A model generated the notes under the pieces. It had not been told where the DNA came from and did no database searches. It saw only the letters and a program-made list of their open reading frames with translations. This document shows positions 16,707 through 26,005 of a DNA stretch of 64,000 nucleotides, in pieces. Both the position numbers and the translations under genes were made by a program. Source of the stretch: Paraflavitalea soli (GTDB lineage: Bacteria > Bacteroidota > Bacteroidia > Chitinophagales > Chitinophagaceae); the NCBI RefSeq assembly GCF_003555545.1, contig NZ_CP032157.1, positions 5,584,546 through 5,648,545 of the forward strand. Reading direction: 5' to 3'. Within the stretch, counting starts at the first letter, position 1. Each line of letters opens with the position of its first letter.

Positions 16707-18116
16707 TTACATCCCCGCCGCCTTCACTATAAAATCAACGATCGGTGTTGGATTCGGCAAGCTGTGCGGATGATGTTTGAATCCCTGCTTATAGATAACG
16801 GTGATATTCCCTTTCAGGGCTTTTACCTTTTTCTCAAACAGCATGGTATTTTCCTGCGGGGCTACTGCTTCATCCATATCGGCGCACAATATGAGGATGG
16901 GGTAATGCCCTTTTACAATTTCCTGCACTTTATCAATGGGACTGCCCTTAAACTCCCTTACCTGGGTAGATGTAGTCAACTGGAAGTCTTCTTTGAATAG
17001 TGCTGCTTCTTTCTCACTGACGGGGAACCTGCCCAATCCTGCGGGCCATGACTTCAGGTCGAGCACGGGATTGTCCACATATACCGCAGCCACCCGCTTA
17101 GGGTTTTCAGCGGCCCAGTTGAAAGCATAGACCCCGCCACGGCTCATGCCTTCCAGTATCGTCTTTTTGGCCAGTCCGTTTTTCGTCAGCAATGCATAAA
17201 AGGAATTCCACAAGGATATAGCCTCGGGGTTACCAAAGAGTTCCGCCACGTCACAATACACAATATGAAAACCGCGCTCCAGTAAGGCAATATCGGCCTG
17301 CGGCTCATGGCCCCAGAACCTCGCCCGCCATACCCAGGGTCGCTTTATTGCCGACCATTTGGGTTTTACTACTTTGCATTTCCGATTGAGGAAAGTAAAG
17401 TCTGCACATTCATATCCATAAAAGGAACTCACAGTAATGGGCTCCGGAATGCCGGGGAAAATATTGAACGATGTATCCCGCTTAGCTTTGATCAGCTCAT
17501 ACAAACGCCGGGCATAAATAGTAGCGCCTTCCTTATCCGGATGAATTTTATCCGGCATCAGGTTTTGCTTGTCAACAAACAAGGAGTGCATATCCACTAC
17601 TTCTACCTTTTCGGTATAAGCTACCCGTTGCAGGCGGGGAATGATGTCTTTTACGATCACGCGGTCATAGATTTGTGTGGTATCGGTGAGGAAAGCAGGA
17701 ATGGGCAGCAGCAATATGATCCTGGGATGGGAAGCCAATTGCCGGAAAGCCTGGATCAGATCGGTACAATCTTTTTCATACTCACTGAGGTGGACGCGGT
17801 TGATCAGCTTGCTGTCATTACCGCCCAGGTCTATTATCACAATATCAGGCAGGCTCTTAAGGGCCATCTGGTAGTGATCGGTATTCCAATAAGGGTTGTC
17901 CCCTTTGCGCAGCAGGGTGGTGCCGCTTACCCCATAATTGCTTACCATATAATCTTTCCCCAGCAATTCGTACAGCTGGGCGGGAAAGCAGTTGACTTCG
18001 CGTTGATCAATGCCATGTCCGAAGGTGATACTGGCGCCAATGCAGGCTACTTTGGTGATGGCTGTACAGGGTATGGCAGCCAATAGCAGGATGATAAAAC
18101 CGGCAAACATTTTCAT
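16707..18116 (-). CDS. Two-domain secreted hydrolase: SGNH/GDSL plus alpha/beta hydrolase
   Basis: 469 residues with a signal peptide (about 1-19). Domain one (about 20-220) is an SGNH hydrolase: catalytic S29 in GASITFG, then GVSGTT, LGGNDSK and a DKIHPDKEG block with the Asp/His pair. Domain two (about 225-469) is an alpha/beta hydrolase with nucleophile elbow GMSRGG, acid region CADMDEAVAP and His in FKHHPHS. Both active sites look intact. Likely a carbohydrate esterase or acyl hydrolase acting on two ester types of one polymer (inference). Its start overlaps the stop of the MFS gene by four bases. Confidence 0.85.
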   Translation of the reverse strand: MKMFAGFIILLLAAIPCTAITKVACIGASITFGHGIDQREVNCFPAQLYELLGKDYMVSNYGVSGTTLLRKGDNPYWNTDHYQMALKSLPDIVIIDLGGNDSKLINRVHLSEYEKDCTDLIQAFRQLASHPRIILLLPIPAFLTDTTQIYDRVIVKDIIPRLQRVAYTEKVEVVDMHSLFVDKQNLMPDKIHPDKEGATIYARRLYELIKAKRDTSFNIFPGIPEPITVSSFYGYECADFTFLNRKCKVVKPKWSAIKRPWVWRARFWGHEPQADIALLERGFHIVYCDVAELFGNPEAISLWNSFYALLTKNGLAKKTILEGMSRGGVYAFNWAAENPKRVAAVYVDNPVLDLKSWPAGLGRFPVSEKEAALFKEDFQLTTSTQVREFKGSPIDKVQEIVKGHYPILILCADMDEAVAPQENTMLFEKKVKALKGNITVIYKQGFKHHPHSLPNPTPIVDFIVKAAGM

Positions 18117-19345
18117 GAAACCGAAGATCGTGATTCTTTAGATATGTTTTGATCGCGCAGCCGGTTAAAAATAAACGCACAGACCAGGCACAAACCTGCC
18201 AGTATGCCCCAAAGCAAGGTATAGCCACCCTGCATCACCACCAGGGCGCCGCCCACGGGGCCTGTGATATTGGCCACCGACCAGGACAACGCATAAGCGG
18301 CCGCATATTTACCGCGGCTTTGTTCATCGGCCCTTTGCATGACCACTGTATTGATAAAGGGCATGGCCATCATTTCTCCGAAAGTGAGGAAGAGTACAGA
18401 CGCAGTAGCAATGAACAAGGCAGGTAAGCGGGGCAGGGTGAGGCATAAATAAGCCACGCCTGTAGCCACCACCCCTGCCACAATGTAATACACATGCCGC
18501 TGCTTACGCTCCCAGTGACCTACCAATACCATCTCAAACAAGGCAATGATCACACCATTCAGTCCCAGCAATAAACCGATCACAGACTCATTGATATGCA
18601 ATTCTTCTTTCCAGAATACAGGTACCAGCCTAAACATGAGGATAAAGCATGTCATATAAAGGGTAGTCAATACCAGGAAGCGCAACAGGAAGGGGTCTTT
18701 CCAGGGGGACTTCTTTTTTGCAGGCGTGGTTGTCTGTATTGTTTTTACCGGTCCTCCACGGGTACGGGGCAACAACGCAATTATCAGCAACCCCACCAGA
18801 ATATAGGCAATCCCTTCCACCCAAAACAGCAGGTGATAATTGATAGCGGCCAGTATGCCTGCCATGGAACTACCTACGGCCCAGCCTATATTCATTGCCA
18901 GCCTGTTGAGGGAATAGGATCGTGTAAGGTTGGCCGGTGCTGAATAAGCCGCAATGGCAGCCACGTTGGCAGGCCTGAAAGACTCGGCCACAAAGCTCAT
19001 CCCTACTGTCAAAGCACACAATGTGGTAAAATGCTGTACCATCCCAAAAAGAATAAACAAGATACCGCCTGTAATAGAAGCAATGATCTGTACGGGCCTG
19101 AATCCTACCTTATCGATCAGGTAGCCGCCCGCAGCAGACCCCAGCACGGAACCAATACCAAACAAGGTGATCACAATACCGGCATCTGCTACACTACGGT
19201 GCATGTTTTGCGTGATGTACATGCTCATAAAAGGTACGACCATCGTACCGGCCCGGTTGATGAGTATAATAGAACTCAGCAGCCAGGTTTCCCGGCTCAG
19301 GCCGGTGAAGGAAGCGCGGTAGGTATGTGCGATTCTCAGTAGCAT
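18113..19345 (-). CDS. MFS transporter
   Basis: 410 residues and about 12 membrane helices with a cytoplasmic loop (TRGGPVKTIQTTTPAKKK) in the middle, the usual 6+6 layout of the major facilitator superfamily. FGIGSVLGSAAGGYLIDKVGFRP matches the conserved loop 2-3 region. Drug or metabolite efflux is typical of this group, but the substrate cannot be read. It is translationally coupled to the downstream hydrolase and 12 bases after the DoxX gene. Confidence 0.9.
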   Translation of the reverse strand: MLLRIAHTYRASFTGLSRETWLLSSIILINRAGTMVVPFMSMYITQNMHRSVADAGIVITLFGIGSVLGSAAGGYLIDKVGFRPVQIIASITGGILFILFGMVQHFTTLCALTVGMSFVAESFRPANVAAIAAYSAPANLTRSYSLNRLAMNIGWAVGSSMAGILAAINYHLLFWVEGIAYILVGLLIIALLPRTRGGPVKTIQTTTPAKKKSPWKDPFLLRFLVLTTLYMTCFILMFRLVPVFWKEELHINESVIGLLLGLNGVIIALFEMVLVGHWERKQRHVYYIVAGVVATGVAYLCLTLPRLPALFIATASVLFLTFGEMMAMPFINTVVMQRADEQSRGKYAAAYALSWSVANITGPVGGALVVMQGGYTLLWGILAGLCLVCAFIFNRLRDQNISKESRSSVS

Positions 19346-19357
19346 ACAGTGAGCTGG

Positions 19358-19807
19358 TTATTTTATGTTTCCAGTGGCACCCAATGCGTCAATACTCCAG
19401 GCATAAGCAGGAATGGCGGCCAGCAGGAAGCTGGCTGCACTGGCTGTGAATACGGAATAATTGAGTGGTGAGGTAATGCCAAAGGACACAGCCATACTCA
19501 AAGCAAAAAACAATAACAACAGTCCACTGCCGAGGGCTACCCACTGTGTATACCAACCAGCAATCAGCATCACCCCAAAAATGATTTCACTAATGGTAGC
19601 AATGATTGCCAACACCTCTGCCAATCGATAGGGCAAAAAGGACATTACCTGGTGGGCATAGGTGCTGAAGCTCGACCAGTTGCCCCAGCTCACCTGTTTT
19701 GCCCCGGGAGGCCCCCATACGCCTAATCTGTCAAGTGCCGGCACCAGGTAAGTGATGCCCAGCGCCAATCGCAGGAACAATTGTGCAAAAGCTATTTTCC
19801 ATTCCAT
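19358..19807 (-). CDS. DoxX-like membrane protein
   Basis: 149 residues and four hydrophobic helices, with RLALGITYLVPALDRLG at the N-terminus, as in the DoxX/DoxD-like family of small inner-membrane proteins. Their roles are poorly defined; links to redox balance and thiosulfate:quinone oxidoreductase are known for some. It lies between a haloalkane dehalogenase gene (46 bases upstream) and the MFS gene, probably in one transcript. Confidence 0.85.
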   Translation of the reverse strand: MEWKIAFAQLFLRLALGITYLVPALDRLGVWGPPGAKQVSWGNWSSFSTYAHQVMSFLPYRLAEVLAIIATISEIIFGVMLIAGWYTQWVALGSGLLLLFFALSMAVSFGITSPLNYSVFTASAASFLLAAIPAYAWSIDALGATGNIK

Positions 19808-19853
19808 AATAAAGTGTTTTTAAATATACCTAATTCGTTTTTATCAATGGGTG

Positions 19854-20777
19854 TTATACAAGGCAATCATTCAGCACAAATTCTCTTACGGCCTCCCCGA
19901 TCTCAGCAGGTGAATCTTCCTGAATATAATGTATTCCCTTTACTGATACTTCGCGTTGGTTGGGCCAGGTCCTGGCAAAGTCCAATGCACGGCCTACCAG
20001 TAATGCCCCCGGCTCGGCACTGATCAGCAATTTAGGGAATGGGGCTTCAGCCATCCACTTTCCGTATTGCTCTACCACAGCAACAATATGGGGTGGTTCA
20101 CCTTCAATGGGAATTTCCCGGGGAAATGATAAGGTGGGCAGCCGGTGCTCCGGATGTTGGAAGGGAGCGCGGTAGGCGTCCATCTCTTCGGGAGCAAGGG
20201 TACGGATAATACTTTTGGGTAGTACGGTTTCAATAAAGAAATTATCCTCCAATATCATTTTCTCTCCTTTCTCAGAACGCAGCGCGCGGAAAATAGCATC
20301 ACGGCCATGGGGAAAATCGCTCCATAAGCGGGGTTGCACAATGGCTTCCATATAAGCAATGCCCTTGATCTGCTCCGGGAAACGGAAGGCACGGTGAAAG
20401 CCCAGGGCAGAACCCCAGTCGTGCAGTACGAGGATGATATCTTTCTCCAGTCCTACCGATTCAAACCACGCATCGAGGTAAGCTGCATGGTCCACGAACC
20501 GATAGGACTTACCGGGAGATTTGCCGGATTGGCCCATGCCGATCAGGTCGGGAGCCAGGCAGCGCCGGTATTTGCTGAGCCAGGGAATAATATTGCGCCA
20601 GAGAAAAGAAGAAGTGGGATTGCCGTGCAGGAATACGACCGGATCGCCCTGGCCCACGTCTATATAACTCATGGTGGCATCCAATACCCGCGCTTGTTTG
20701 CGGGGATGGTTATCGCGGGTGGTAATAACAGGCTCATTGCTGAGGGATGTTGCCGGGTTTGTTTGTTTTGTTTCCAT
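19854..20777 (-). CDS. Haloalkane dehalogenase-like alpha/beta hydrolase
   Basis: 307 residues. [15 protein letters not shown] forms the oxyanion-hole segment with the halide-binding Asn and Trp neighbours. [11 protein letters not shown] is the nucleophile elbow with Asp, the DhaA/LinB hallmark. It would cleave carbon-halogen bonds by an alkyl-enzyme route, though some homologues have other hydrolase activity. The catalytic His should lie near [11 protein letters not shown]. It starts 93 bases after a MocR-type regulator gene, which may control it. Confidence 0.88.
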   Translation of the reverse strand: METKQTNPATSLSNEPVITTRDNHPRKQARVLDATMSYIDVGQGDPVVFLHGNPTSSFLWRNIIPWLSKYRRCLAPDLIGMGQSGKSPGKSYRFVDHAAYLDAWFESVGLEKDIILVLHDWGSALGFHRAFRFPEQIKGIAYMEAIVQPRLWSDFPHGRDAIFRALRSEKGEKMILEDNFFIETVLPKSIIRTLAPEEMDAYRAPFQHPEHRLPTLSFPREIPIEGEPPHIVAVVEQYGKWMAEAPFPKLLISAEPGALLVGRALDFARTWPNQREVSVKGIHYIQEDSPAEIGEAVREFVLNDCLV

Positions 20778-20870
20778 GACTATTAGTTTTGTTGTTCGAT
20801 TTGTGAGAACAAAACTAACAGGCCTTGTGCAAAGCCATTGGGTCCATTATGCGCAAAGCGATAAGACCAA

Positions 20871-22358
20871 TTAAGGACAAGCCTCCCGCAGGCACAGCAC
20901 CAACTTCTCCACCCCCACTTTCATTTTGTATTTGGTATAAGCGGTAAAGCCCAGCATGATGGCCGGGGACAACTTATATTGTATGGTAAAATAACTCACG
21001 AAAGCAATAGCCAGCCGCTCCTTTTGAATGGCTTCTTTGAACTTTGTCATATCGATGTCTTCCGGCAGCCAGCACAGCACATGCATGCCCGATGGCGCCA
21101 CGCTCACACGGAGCTGATCTTTCAAATGGGTTTGCAGCAGGTGTAATAATTGTTGTTGGCGTTCTGCATAGAGCAGGCGCATCTTGCGGATATGCCGCAG
21201 GAAATAACCGCCTTCCATAAAATCACAGAGGATCAGCTGTTCCATCACCGGCGATTGCCGGTCCTGGTTATCTTTTACGCGCTTGAACTCATTGACCATT
21301 TGTACAGTAGGCAACACGATATAGGCAAGTCTTAATCCGGGAAACAATACCTTACTGAATGTACCGGAGTAGATGACGCGTCCGCCGGTATCCATACCCT
21401 GCAGGCTGGGCAATGGCCTTCCCTCATAGCGAAACTCACTGTCGTAATCATCTTCCAGTATCCAGCTTTGCTGTTGCCGGGCCCAATCCAATAACTGCTC
21501 CCGCTTCCCATGCGATAAAGTACACCCCATGGGGAACTGGTGGGAAGGCGTCACATAGGCCAGTTTCGCATCCGGAAAATGCTGCACGCCATGTGCTACG
21601 TTCAACCCATCGGCTTCTATAGGTATTGGACAGGGTATTACGCCTGCATTGGTAAAAGCGATCCTTGCGCCATGATAACCGGGGTCTTCCATCCATACCT
21701 TATCGCCTTTATTCAGCAGGCATTCAACCACCAGGTTCAGCCCTTGTTGTGATCCGGTTACTACGATCACCTGTTCAGCTTCGCAGGTCACGGCGCGTGC
21801 TATGCGCAGGTAGGCAGCAATGGCTTTGCGCAGGTTCCAGCAGCCGAGGGTATCCTCATAACCCAGGTGGGCCTGCTTGAAATTTTTCAATACCTGGTTT
21901 CCCGATTGCTGCCATAATTTATAAGGAAATTGATCAAGGGCAGGCATCCCTACCTGGAAGGGGACCGCCTCTATGCGGCTGCCCGTTTGTGCATTTTCTG
22001 CTGGCCTCGCTGCAAGGGGTTTTACAGGGGGGGCAGTAGCTTTGGAAGGAACCTGCCCATTGCGGGTGGCATTCAATAAATGGTCTGGTAGTTTTTCTGC
22101 CACAAATGTGCCGGCGCCCGTCTTACCTGTTACATAGCCTTCCATCACCAGCTGTTCGTAGGCCTGGCTCACGATCACCCGCGCCACGCCCAGCTCTTTG
22201 GCCAGGTTTCTGCCGGGTGGCAGGCGGTCACCAGGCCGTAGCCGGCCAGCAAGGATCATCGCCCGCAACTGTTCATACAATTGTAAGTACAGTGGCGTGG
22301 CCAATTGCCGGGAAAGCTTAATGCCTGCAAGAATGATCTCTGGTGATTCTTTTGCCAT
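20871..22358 (-). CDS. MocR/GntR-type PLP-binding transcriptional regulator
   Basis: 495 residues. A GntR winged helix (about 15-85; LYEQLRAMILAGRLRPGDRLP and LAKELGVARVIVSQAYEQL) is joined by a linker to a fold-type I aminotransferase domain (about 130-490). The PLP lysine is in SGTFSKVLFPG. MocR proteins use the aminotransferase domain to sense PLP or amines (PdxR, GabR). It lies upstream of, and in line with, the haloalkane dehalogenase. No vitamin B6 or GABA genes are adjacent, so the target is unclear. Confidence 0.92.
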   Translation of the reverse strand: MAKESPEIILAGIKLSRQLATPLYLQLYEQLRAMILAGRLRPGDRLPPGRNLAKELGVARVIVSQAYEQLVMEGYVTGKTGAGTFVAEKLPDHLLNATRNGQVPSKATAPPVKPLAARPAENAQTGSRIEAVPFQVGMPALDQFPYKLWQQSGNQVLKNFKQAHLGYEDTLGCWNLRKAIAAYLRIARAVTCEAEQVIVVTGSQQGLNLVVECLLNKGDKVWMEDPGYHGARIAFTNAGVIPCPIPIEADGLNVAHGVQHFPDAKLAYVTPSHQFPMGCTLSHGKREQLLDWARQQQSWILEDDYDSEFRYEGRPLPSLQGMDTGGRVIYSGTFSKVLFPGLRLAYIVLPTVQMVNEFKRVKDNQDRQSPVMEQLILCDFMEGGYFLRHIRKMRLLYAERQQQLLHLLQTHLKDQLRVSVAPSGMHVLCWLPEDIDMTKFKEAIQKERLAIAFVSYFTIQYKLSPAIMLGFTAYTKYKMKVGVEKLVLCLREACP

Positions 22359-22388
22359 AAGGACATGCGAATGTAACCAACTCCCTTA

Positions 22389-24866
22389 TTATATGTAAAT
22401 ACCGCCTACCTGGCCCCTTGGCAAGGGATTGTTGCCCAGTTTCCAATACAGCCTGCCATGATTTTCCTTGCCATACTTTTCAAAATCGGGGTGAATGGAT
22501 TCGATCTTGTTATTACTTAGGTCGCAGTTTTGAATACTGGCCTTTGCAAAATAATCCGGCAATTCTGTGATCAGGTTATGCTGTACCCAAAAGTAAGTAT
22601 AGAACCCGCATTTCAAGACCGCTCTGGGTATTACACTGATCTTATTATTGCTGGCATAAAAAGAACCCAGTGGCCCCGCAAAAAGCGAATCATCCAGCAC
22701 TTCCAGCTGATTATGTGAAATATCCAGTTTTCGCAGCTGGTGCATCCCTTCCCGCAGCTGAAAACTCGTCAATTGATTGCGTGCCAGGTTCAGCTCTCCC
22801 CATTGCAGGGACTTGTTGTTATTGGCGGCATACAATTTATCGGTATTCACTTCGGTGATCTTATTGGACCGCAATAAAAGCGTATCCAGGGCCAGCCGTG
22901 CCAGGAAGTAAGGAAATTCTTTGATGGCATTGTTTGACAAGTCGAGGTAGTTGAGCATGGGCAAAGTAGCCAGCTGTTCGGGAACGGCAGTCAGTTTATT
23001 TTGTTTGGCTTCCAGTTTGCCCAATTGCTGCAAAGCGTACAGTTGTGACGGCATAGCCGTTAGCCCCGTACTGTTAATGTTCAATGTCCTGAGTTGGGTG
23101 AGCGATGCCAGCCAATCCCATTGTTTTAATTTAATCCCTTCTACATTGAGCACCTGCAATTGCTGCAAGGATTGCAGGGCGTTTTCATCGGCCAGTGTGT
23201 TGTGGGCGATCTCCAGTGTTTGTAATTGCGTAAGCTCCCCAATGGAGGCAGGGATGGTAATATGACAACCATTCAGAATCAACACGCGGCATTCGGGCAT
23301 TTGCTTCATGAGTGCGATAGCGCCACCGATATCAAACCGTTCACACGAATCAAAGTGCAGTTCTTTGATGCCTGTAAAGAAGATCATTTCCCGGGGCAGA
23401 CTGATATCGGGCAATTCACTGATGCTGAAGATGGCTGTATTCACGCGGGCAATATGATCATTGGCGCCGGCAATGCAATGAAACATCAACCTGAAGAGCA
23501 TGGAATCCACATCCACATGCTTTACAATGGAATTGACCTTACGCTCTACATCACCACCTGTACGCAGGGATATCTTCGATTCTTTTACATACAATTTAAA
23601 AGCCTGTGATCCATATTTATCATACAGCTTTTCTGCCGCCTTGTGCACTTCCTTATCGGGATGGGCCATCATAATGGCCGCCAGTATACTTTGAATGGAC
23701 TTATTGGCGCCACCGGTGGCAATGATCTGGAAAGCTACTTTGTAATTCTCCACCTGGTTGCTACACAGCAATTGCAGTAACTGTTCATTGACGGGTTCAT
23801 TGTCTTCCGTCAGTAACCAATGATCGCCTCCTCCTATCAATACTTCGTTCAAGTGATCTACGGTGATCAGCGACCGCCCGGCAACGATAAAAGGAGCCGC
23901 TTCTTCTACGGTGGTATTACCACCCACCACTACGATGGTATCCTCGTTATCCGCATTGTTATCTGCACTGATGCCGTATTGCTCCAGTTTGCTGTTAATG
24001 GACTTGATGGTCTCCCCCTTTGGCTTGTCCAGCAGCCGGAGGCTGGGTTTTAGTTGCTGTGCAATCGACGCAGCCAGCTTATTGGGCAACAGCTCCTGTA
24101 TGCCCAGCATGTTTTTAATAAACAGGCCAAACAGGAGTTGGGTTTGCAAGTCACTGTATCCTTTGCCGGCTACAAATGCGCGGAAGGGTGTTAACAGGTC
24201 CTCAAACTTGTACCTGAACTTTACTTTTTTCGTAAGGCCCAATGCCAGGGGTAACTGGCTATCGGTACTGATCCATAGTCCCCGGCATTCTACTTCCGTT
24301 AGCCTATCCAGGATGGCCAGGTTGGCCGCTGACAAAAAAGCAATGCTGTTGGTATGTGGGAAGTCTACCTGCAAATATTGTAAACGGGGCAATGCCGCTA
24401 TAACCTTAAAGATACCGGGCATGTCCTGCTCATTCTTTTTGGCATTGGTAAGCGCCAGGGTTTCCAGCCTGGTGAGCAGGCTGATCTTCTCCGGGAAACC
24501 AGTGCCCCGGTATCCATTCAGCTCCAATGATCGCAGGACAGGCAAGGCAGACAATCGCACCGCCTCTTTATTAAAGTCCATCAGGTTATTATCCCTGATG
24601 CCTATATACTCCAGGGATAACATGTTTTCAATACCGGCAGGCAGCTCCCTGAATTTTGTCTTGTAAATAATAAGGCTCTTCAACTGTGTTAGCTTATTAA
24701 AAGAGGCAGGCATGGCAGTCAGGTCATTGGAATGGATACTCACCGTACGCGCACCGGGATACGCATCGAAGAAATCATCGGGCAGGGAAGGTATGGCCCC
24801 TTCATAGTCGTTCCATTCCAGGAGGCCATGTTCCGCGTTATATCTTATATACTTTGTTAAGTCCAT
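22389..24866 (-). CDS. Large leucine-rich-repeat protein of the MoxR/VWA unit
   Basis: 825 residues with no signal peptide. Bacterial-type leucine-rich repeats lie in two blocks, about 35-210 and 520-805 (for example LPMLNYLDLSNNAIKEFP). The middle, about 250-500, is not LRR. It has a segment DTIVVVGGNTTVEEAAPFI recalling a Rossmann or BRCT-like beta strand, and alpha-helical repeats (YKVAFQIIATGG). It follows the MoxR-type ATPase gene by five bases. A substrate-recognition or scaffold role for the ATPase is inference. Confidence 0.85.
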   Translation of the reverse strand: MDLTKYIRYNAEHGLLEWNDYEGAIPSLPDDFFDAYPGARTVSIHSNDLTAMPASFNKLTQLKSLIIYKTKFRELPAGIENMLSLEYIGIRDNNLMDFNKEAVRLSALPVLRSLELNGYRGTGFPEKISLLTRLETLALTNAKKNEQDMPGIFKVIAALPRLQYLQVDFPHTNSIAFLSAANLAILDRLTEVECRGLWISTDSQLPLALGLTKKVKFRYKFEDLLTPFRAFVAGKGYSDLQTQLLFGLFIKNMLGIQELLPNKLAASIAQQLKPSLRLLDKPKGETIKSINSKLEQYGISADNNADNEDTIVVVGGNTTVEEAAPFIVAGRSLITVDHLNEVLIGGGDHWLLTEDNEPVNEQLLQLLCSNQVENYKVAFQIIATGGANKSIQSILAAIMMAHPDKEVHKAAEKLYDKYGSQAFKLYVKESKISLRTGGDVERKVNSIVKHVDVDSMLFRLMFHCIAGANDHIARVNTAIFSISELPDISLPREMIFFTGIKELHFDSCERFDIGGAIALMKQMPECRVLILNGCHITIPASIGELTQLQTLEIAHNTLADENALQSLQQLQVLNVEGIKLKQWDWLASLTQLRTLNINSTGLTAMPSQLYALQQLGKLEAKQNKLTAVPEQLATLPMLNYLDLSNNAIKEFPYFLARLALDTLLLRSNKITEVNTDKLYAANNNKSLQWGELNLARNQLTSFQLREGMHQLRKLDISHNQLEVLDDSLFAGPLGSFYASNNKISVIPRAVLKCGFYTYFWVQHNLITELPDYFAKASIQNCDLSNNKIESIHPDFEKYGKENHGRLYWKLGNNPLPRGQVGGIYI

Positions 24867-24871
24867 CAGGA

Positions 24872-25993
24872 TTACATTTTGGTGAGGATCAGTTTGCCGA
24901 TCTCCGGTATACTGTACAGGCGTTTCAGGCTTTTTTTATCGGAGGCTACCAACTCCTGCGCCATGGCCAGCCGCAGATCATTGGGAATAAAAGGCAGTAG
25001 AATGAATGCCTTGATATTGTCAAATGCCTTGTCGGTCAGTTCTTCTTTACTATACAGGAGGTAATTGGTAAGGCGCGTCATGATCACGGACAGGATATCC
25101 ATGCGTTTGGTTTTGCCATCTACCAGGGCTTTCACTCTTTCTTCTACTATCTTGAACAGGGGTGCGTTGAGAATTTCTTCCGGCGCCACCACCTGGTCCA
25201 TATCCATATTGATAAAAGTGATGAAAGCTACGGTGGTTTCTGCATCGAGACAGCCATCGGCCAGTATCTTCACGAGGTCCAGTTCTTGTTTCAGGTCGGT
25301 AATCCCTTCCAGCGAACGGAAGAATTGTACCAGCGAGCGGGGGGTGGTTCGTGTGCCCGTTACGATCTCGGGATAGGTCAATATAAAATCAATACCCCGT
25401 GGGTCAATGCCGCTTTGCTCGGCCCATTTGGCCCAGGCCTTTACTTCAAATTCCATGGTGAGGTGCATCATACGGGTGAGCATGGCATCATCCATGGTGG
25501 TCACGGAATAATCACCCCCGTCGGGATTGGCAGTGAGTACGATCAGCCAGCCGGGCGGGAACCGCCAGCTCACGAGTTCATAGTTTTGCAGCAGTTGCAT
25601 GATGCCCCGCAGGATGCGGTCGTCGGCGCGGTTCACATCATCGATGAGAAAGATACCGGGACCGGCTTTATGCGGCACCCAGTCGGGCGCTACGAATTTG
25701 GTACCGGCTACGCCATCGGCTTGTTCTATTCGTGGCATGCCAAGCAGATCGCCCATTTCCTCAAACTGCGCAGGAGCGATGTATACAAATTCATAACCCT
25801 TGCTCAAGGCAAAGTCCCTGATCAATTCTGTTTTGCCAATGCCGTGCATCCCCCAGATGCATACGGGCGTAGGGCGCTGCTCATGGGGCTTATCGAGGAA
25901 CTGGCCGCATACATGCGCGAGCAATTGAATCACCTGGCCTGCATGGGCCTTCGATCCGTAGGTAATGTAATTGAACTGTGTATTGGTCGACAT
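24872..25993 (-). CDS. MoxR-type AAA+ ATPase
   Basis: 373 residues. Walker A is GMHGIGKT (48-55). Walker B is FLIDDVNRAD, with D118/D119 where DE is usual. Sensor 1 is LTANPD near 154-158, and a helical lid follows. MoxR ATPases act as chaperones that insert cofactors or remodel VWA-domain partners. A VWA-like gene lies 12 bases upstream and an LRR gene five bases downstream, so the three form one operon. The Glu-to-Asp change in Walker B may slow hydrolysis but is conservative. Confidence 0.92.
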   Translation of the reverse strand: MSTNTQFNYITYGSKAHAGQVIQLLAHVCGQFLDKPHEQRPTPVCIWGMHGIGKTELIRDFALSKGYEFVYIAPAQFEEMGDLLGMPRIEQADGVAGTKFVAPDWVPHKAGPGIFLIDDVNRADDRILRGIMQLLQNYELVSWRFPPGWLIVLTANPDGGDYSVTTMDDAMLTRMMHLTMEFEVKAWAKWAEQSGIDPRGIDFILTYPEIVTGTRTTPRSLVQFFRSLEGITDLKQELDLVKILADGCLDAETTVAFITFINMDMDQVVAPEEILNAPLFKIVEERVKALVDGKTKRMDILSVIMTRLTNYLLYSKEELTDKAFDNIKAFILLPFIPNDLRLAMAQELVASDKKSLKRLYSIPEIGKLILTKM

Positions 25994-26005
25994 ATAGTGT
26001 ATTCG

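Noticed and set aside
20778-20870. Possible MocR binding site with ATTGG-type half sites
   Set aside because: The half sites near 20840 and 20870 differ in length and are not clearly symmetric, so I could not support an operator.
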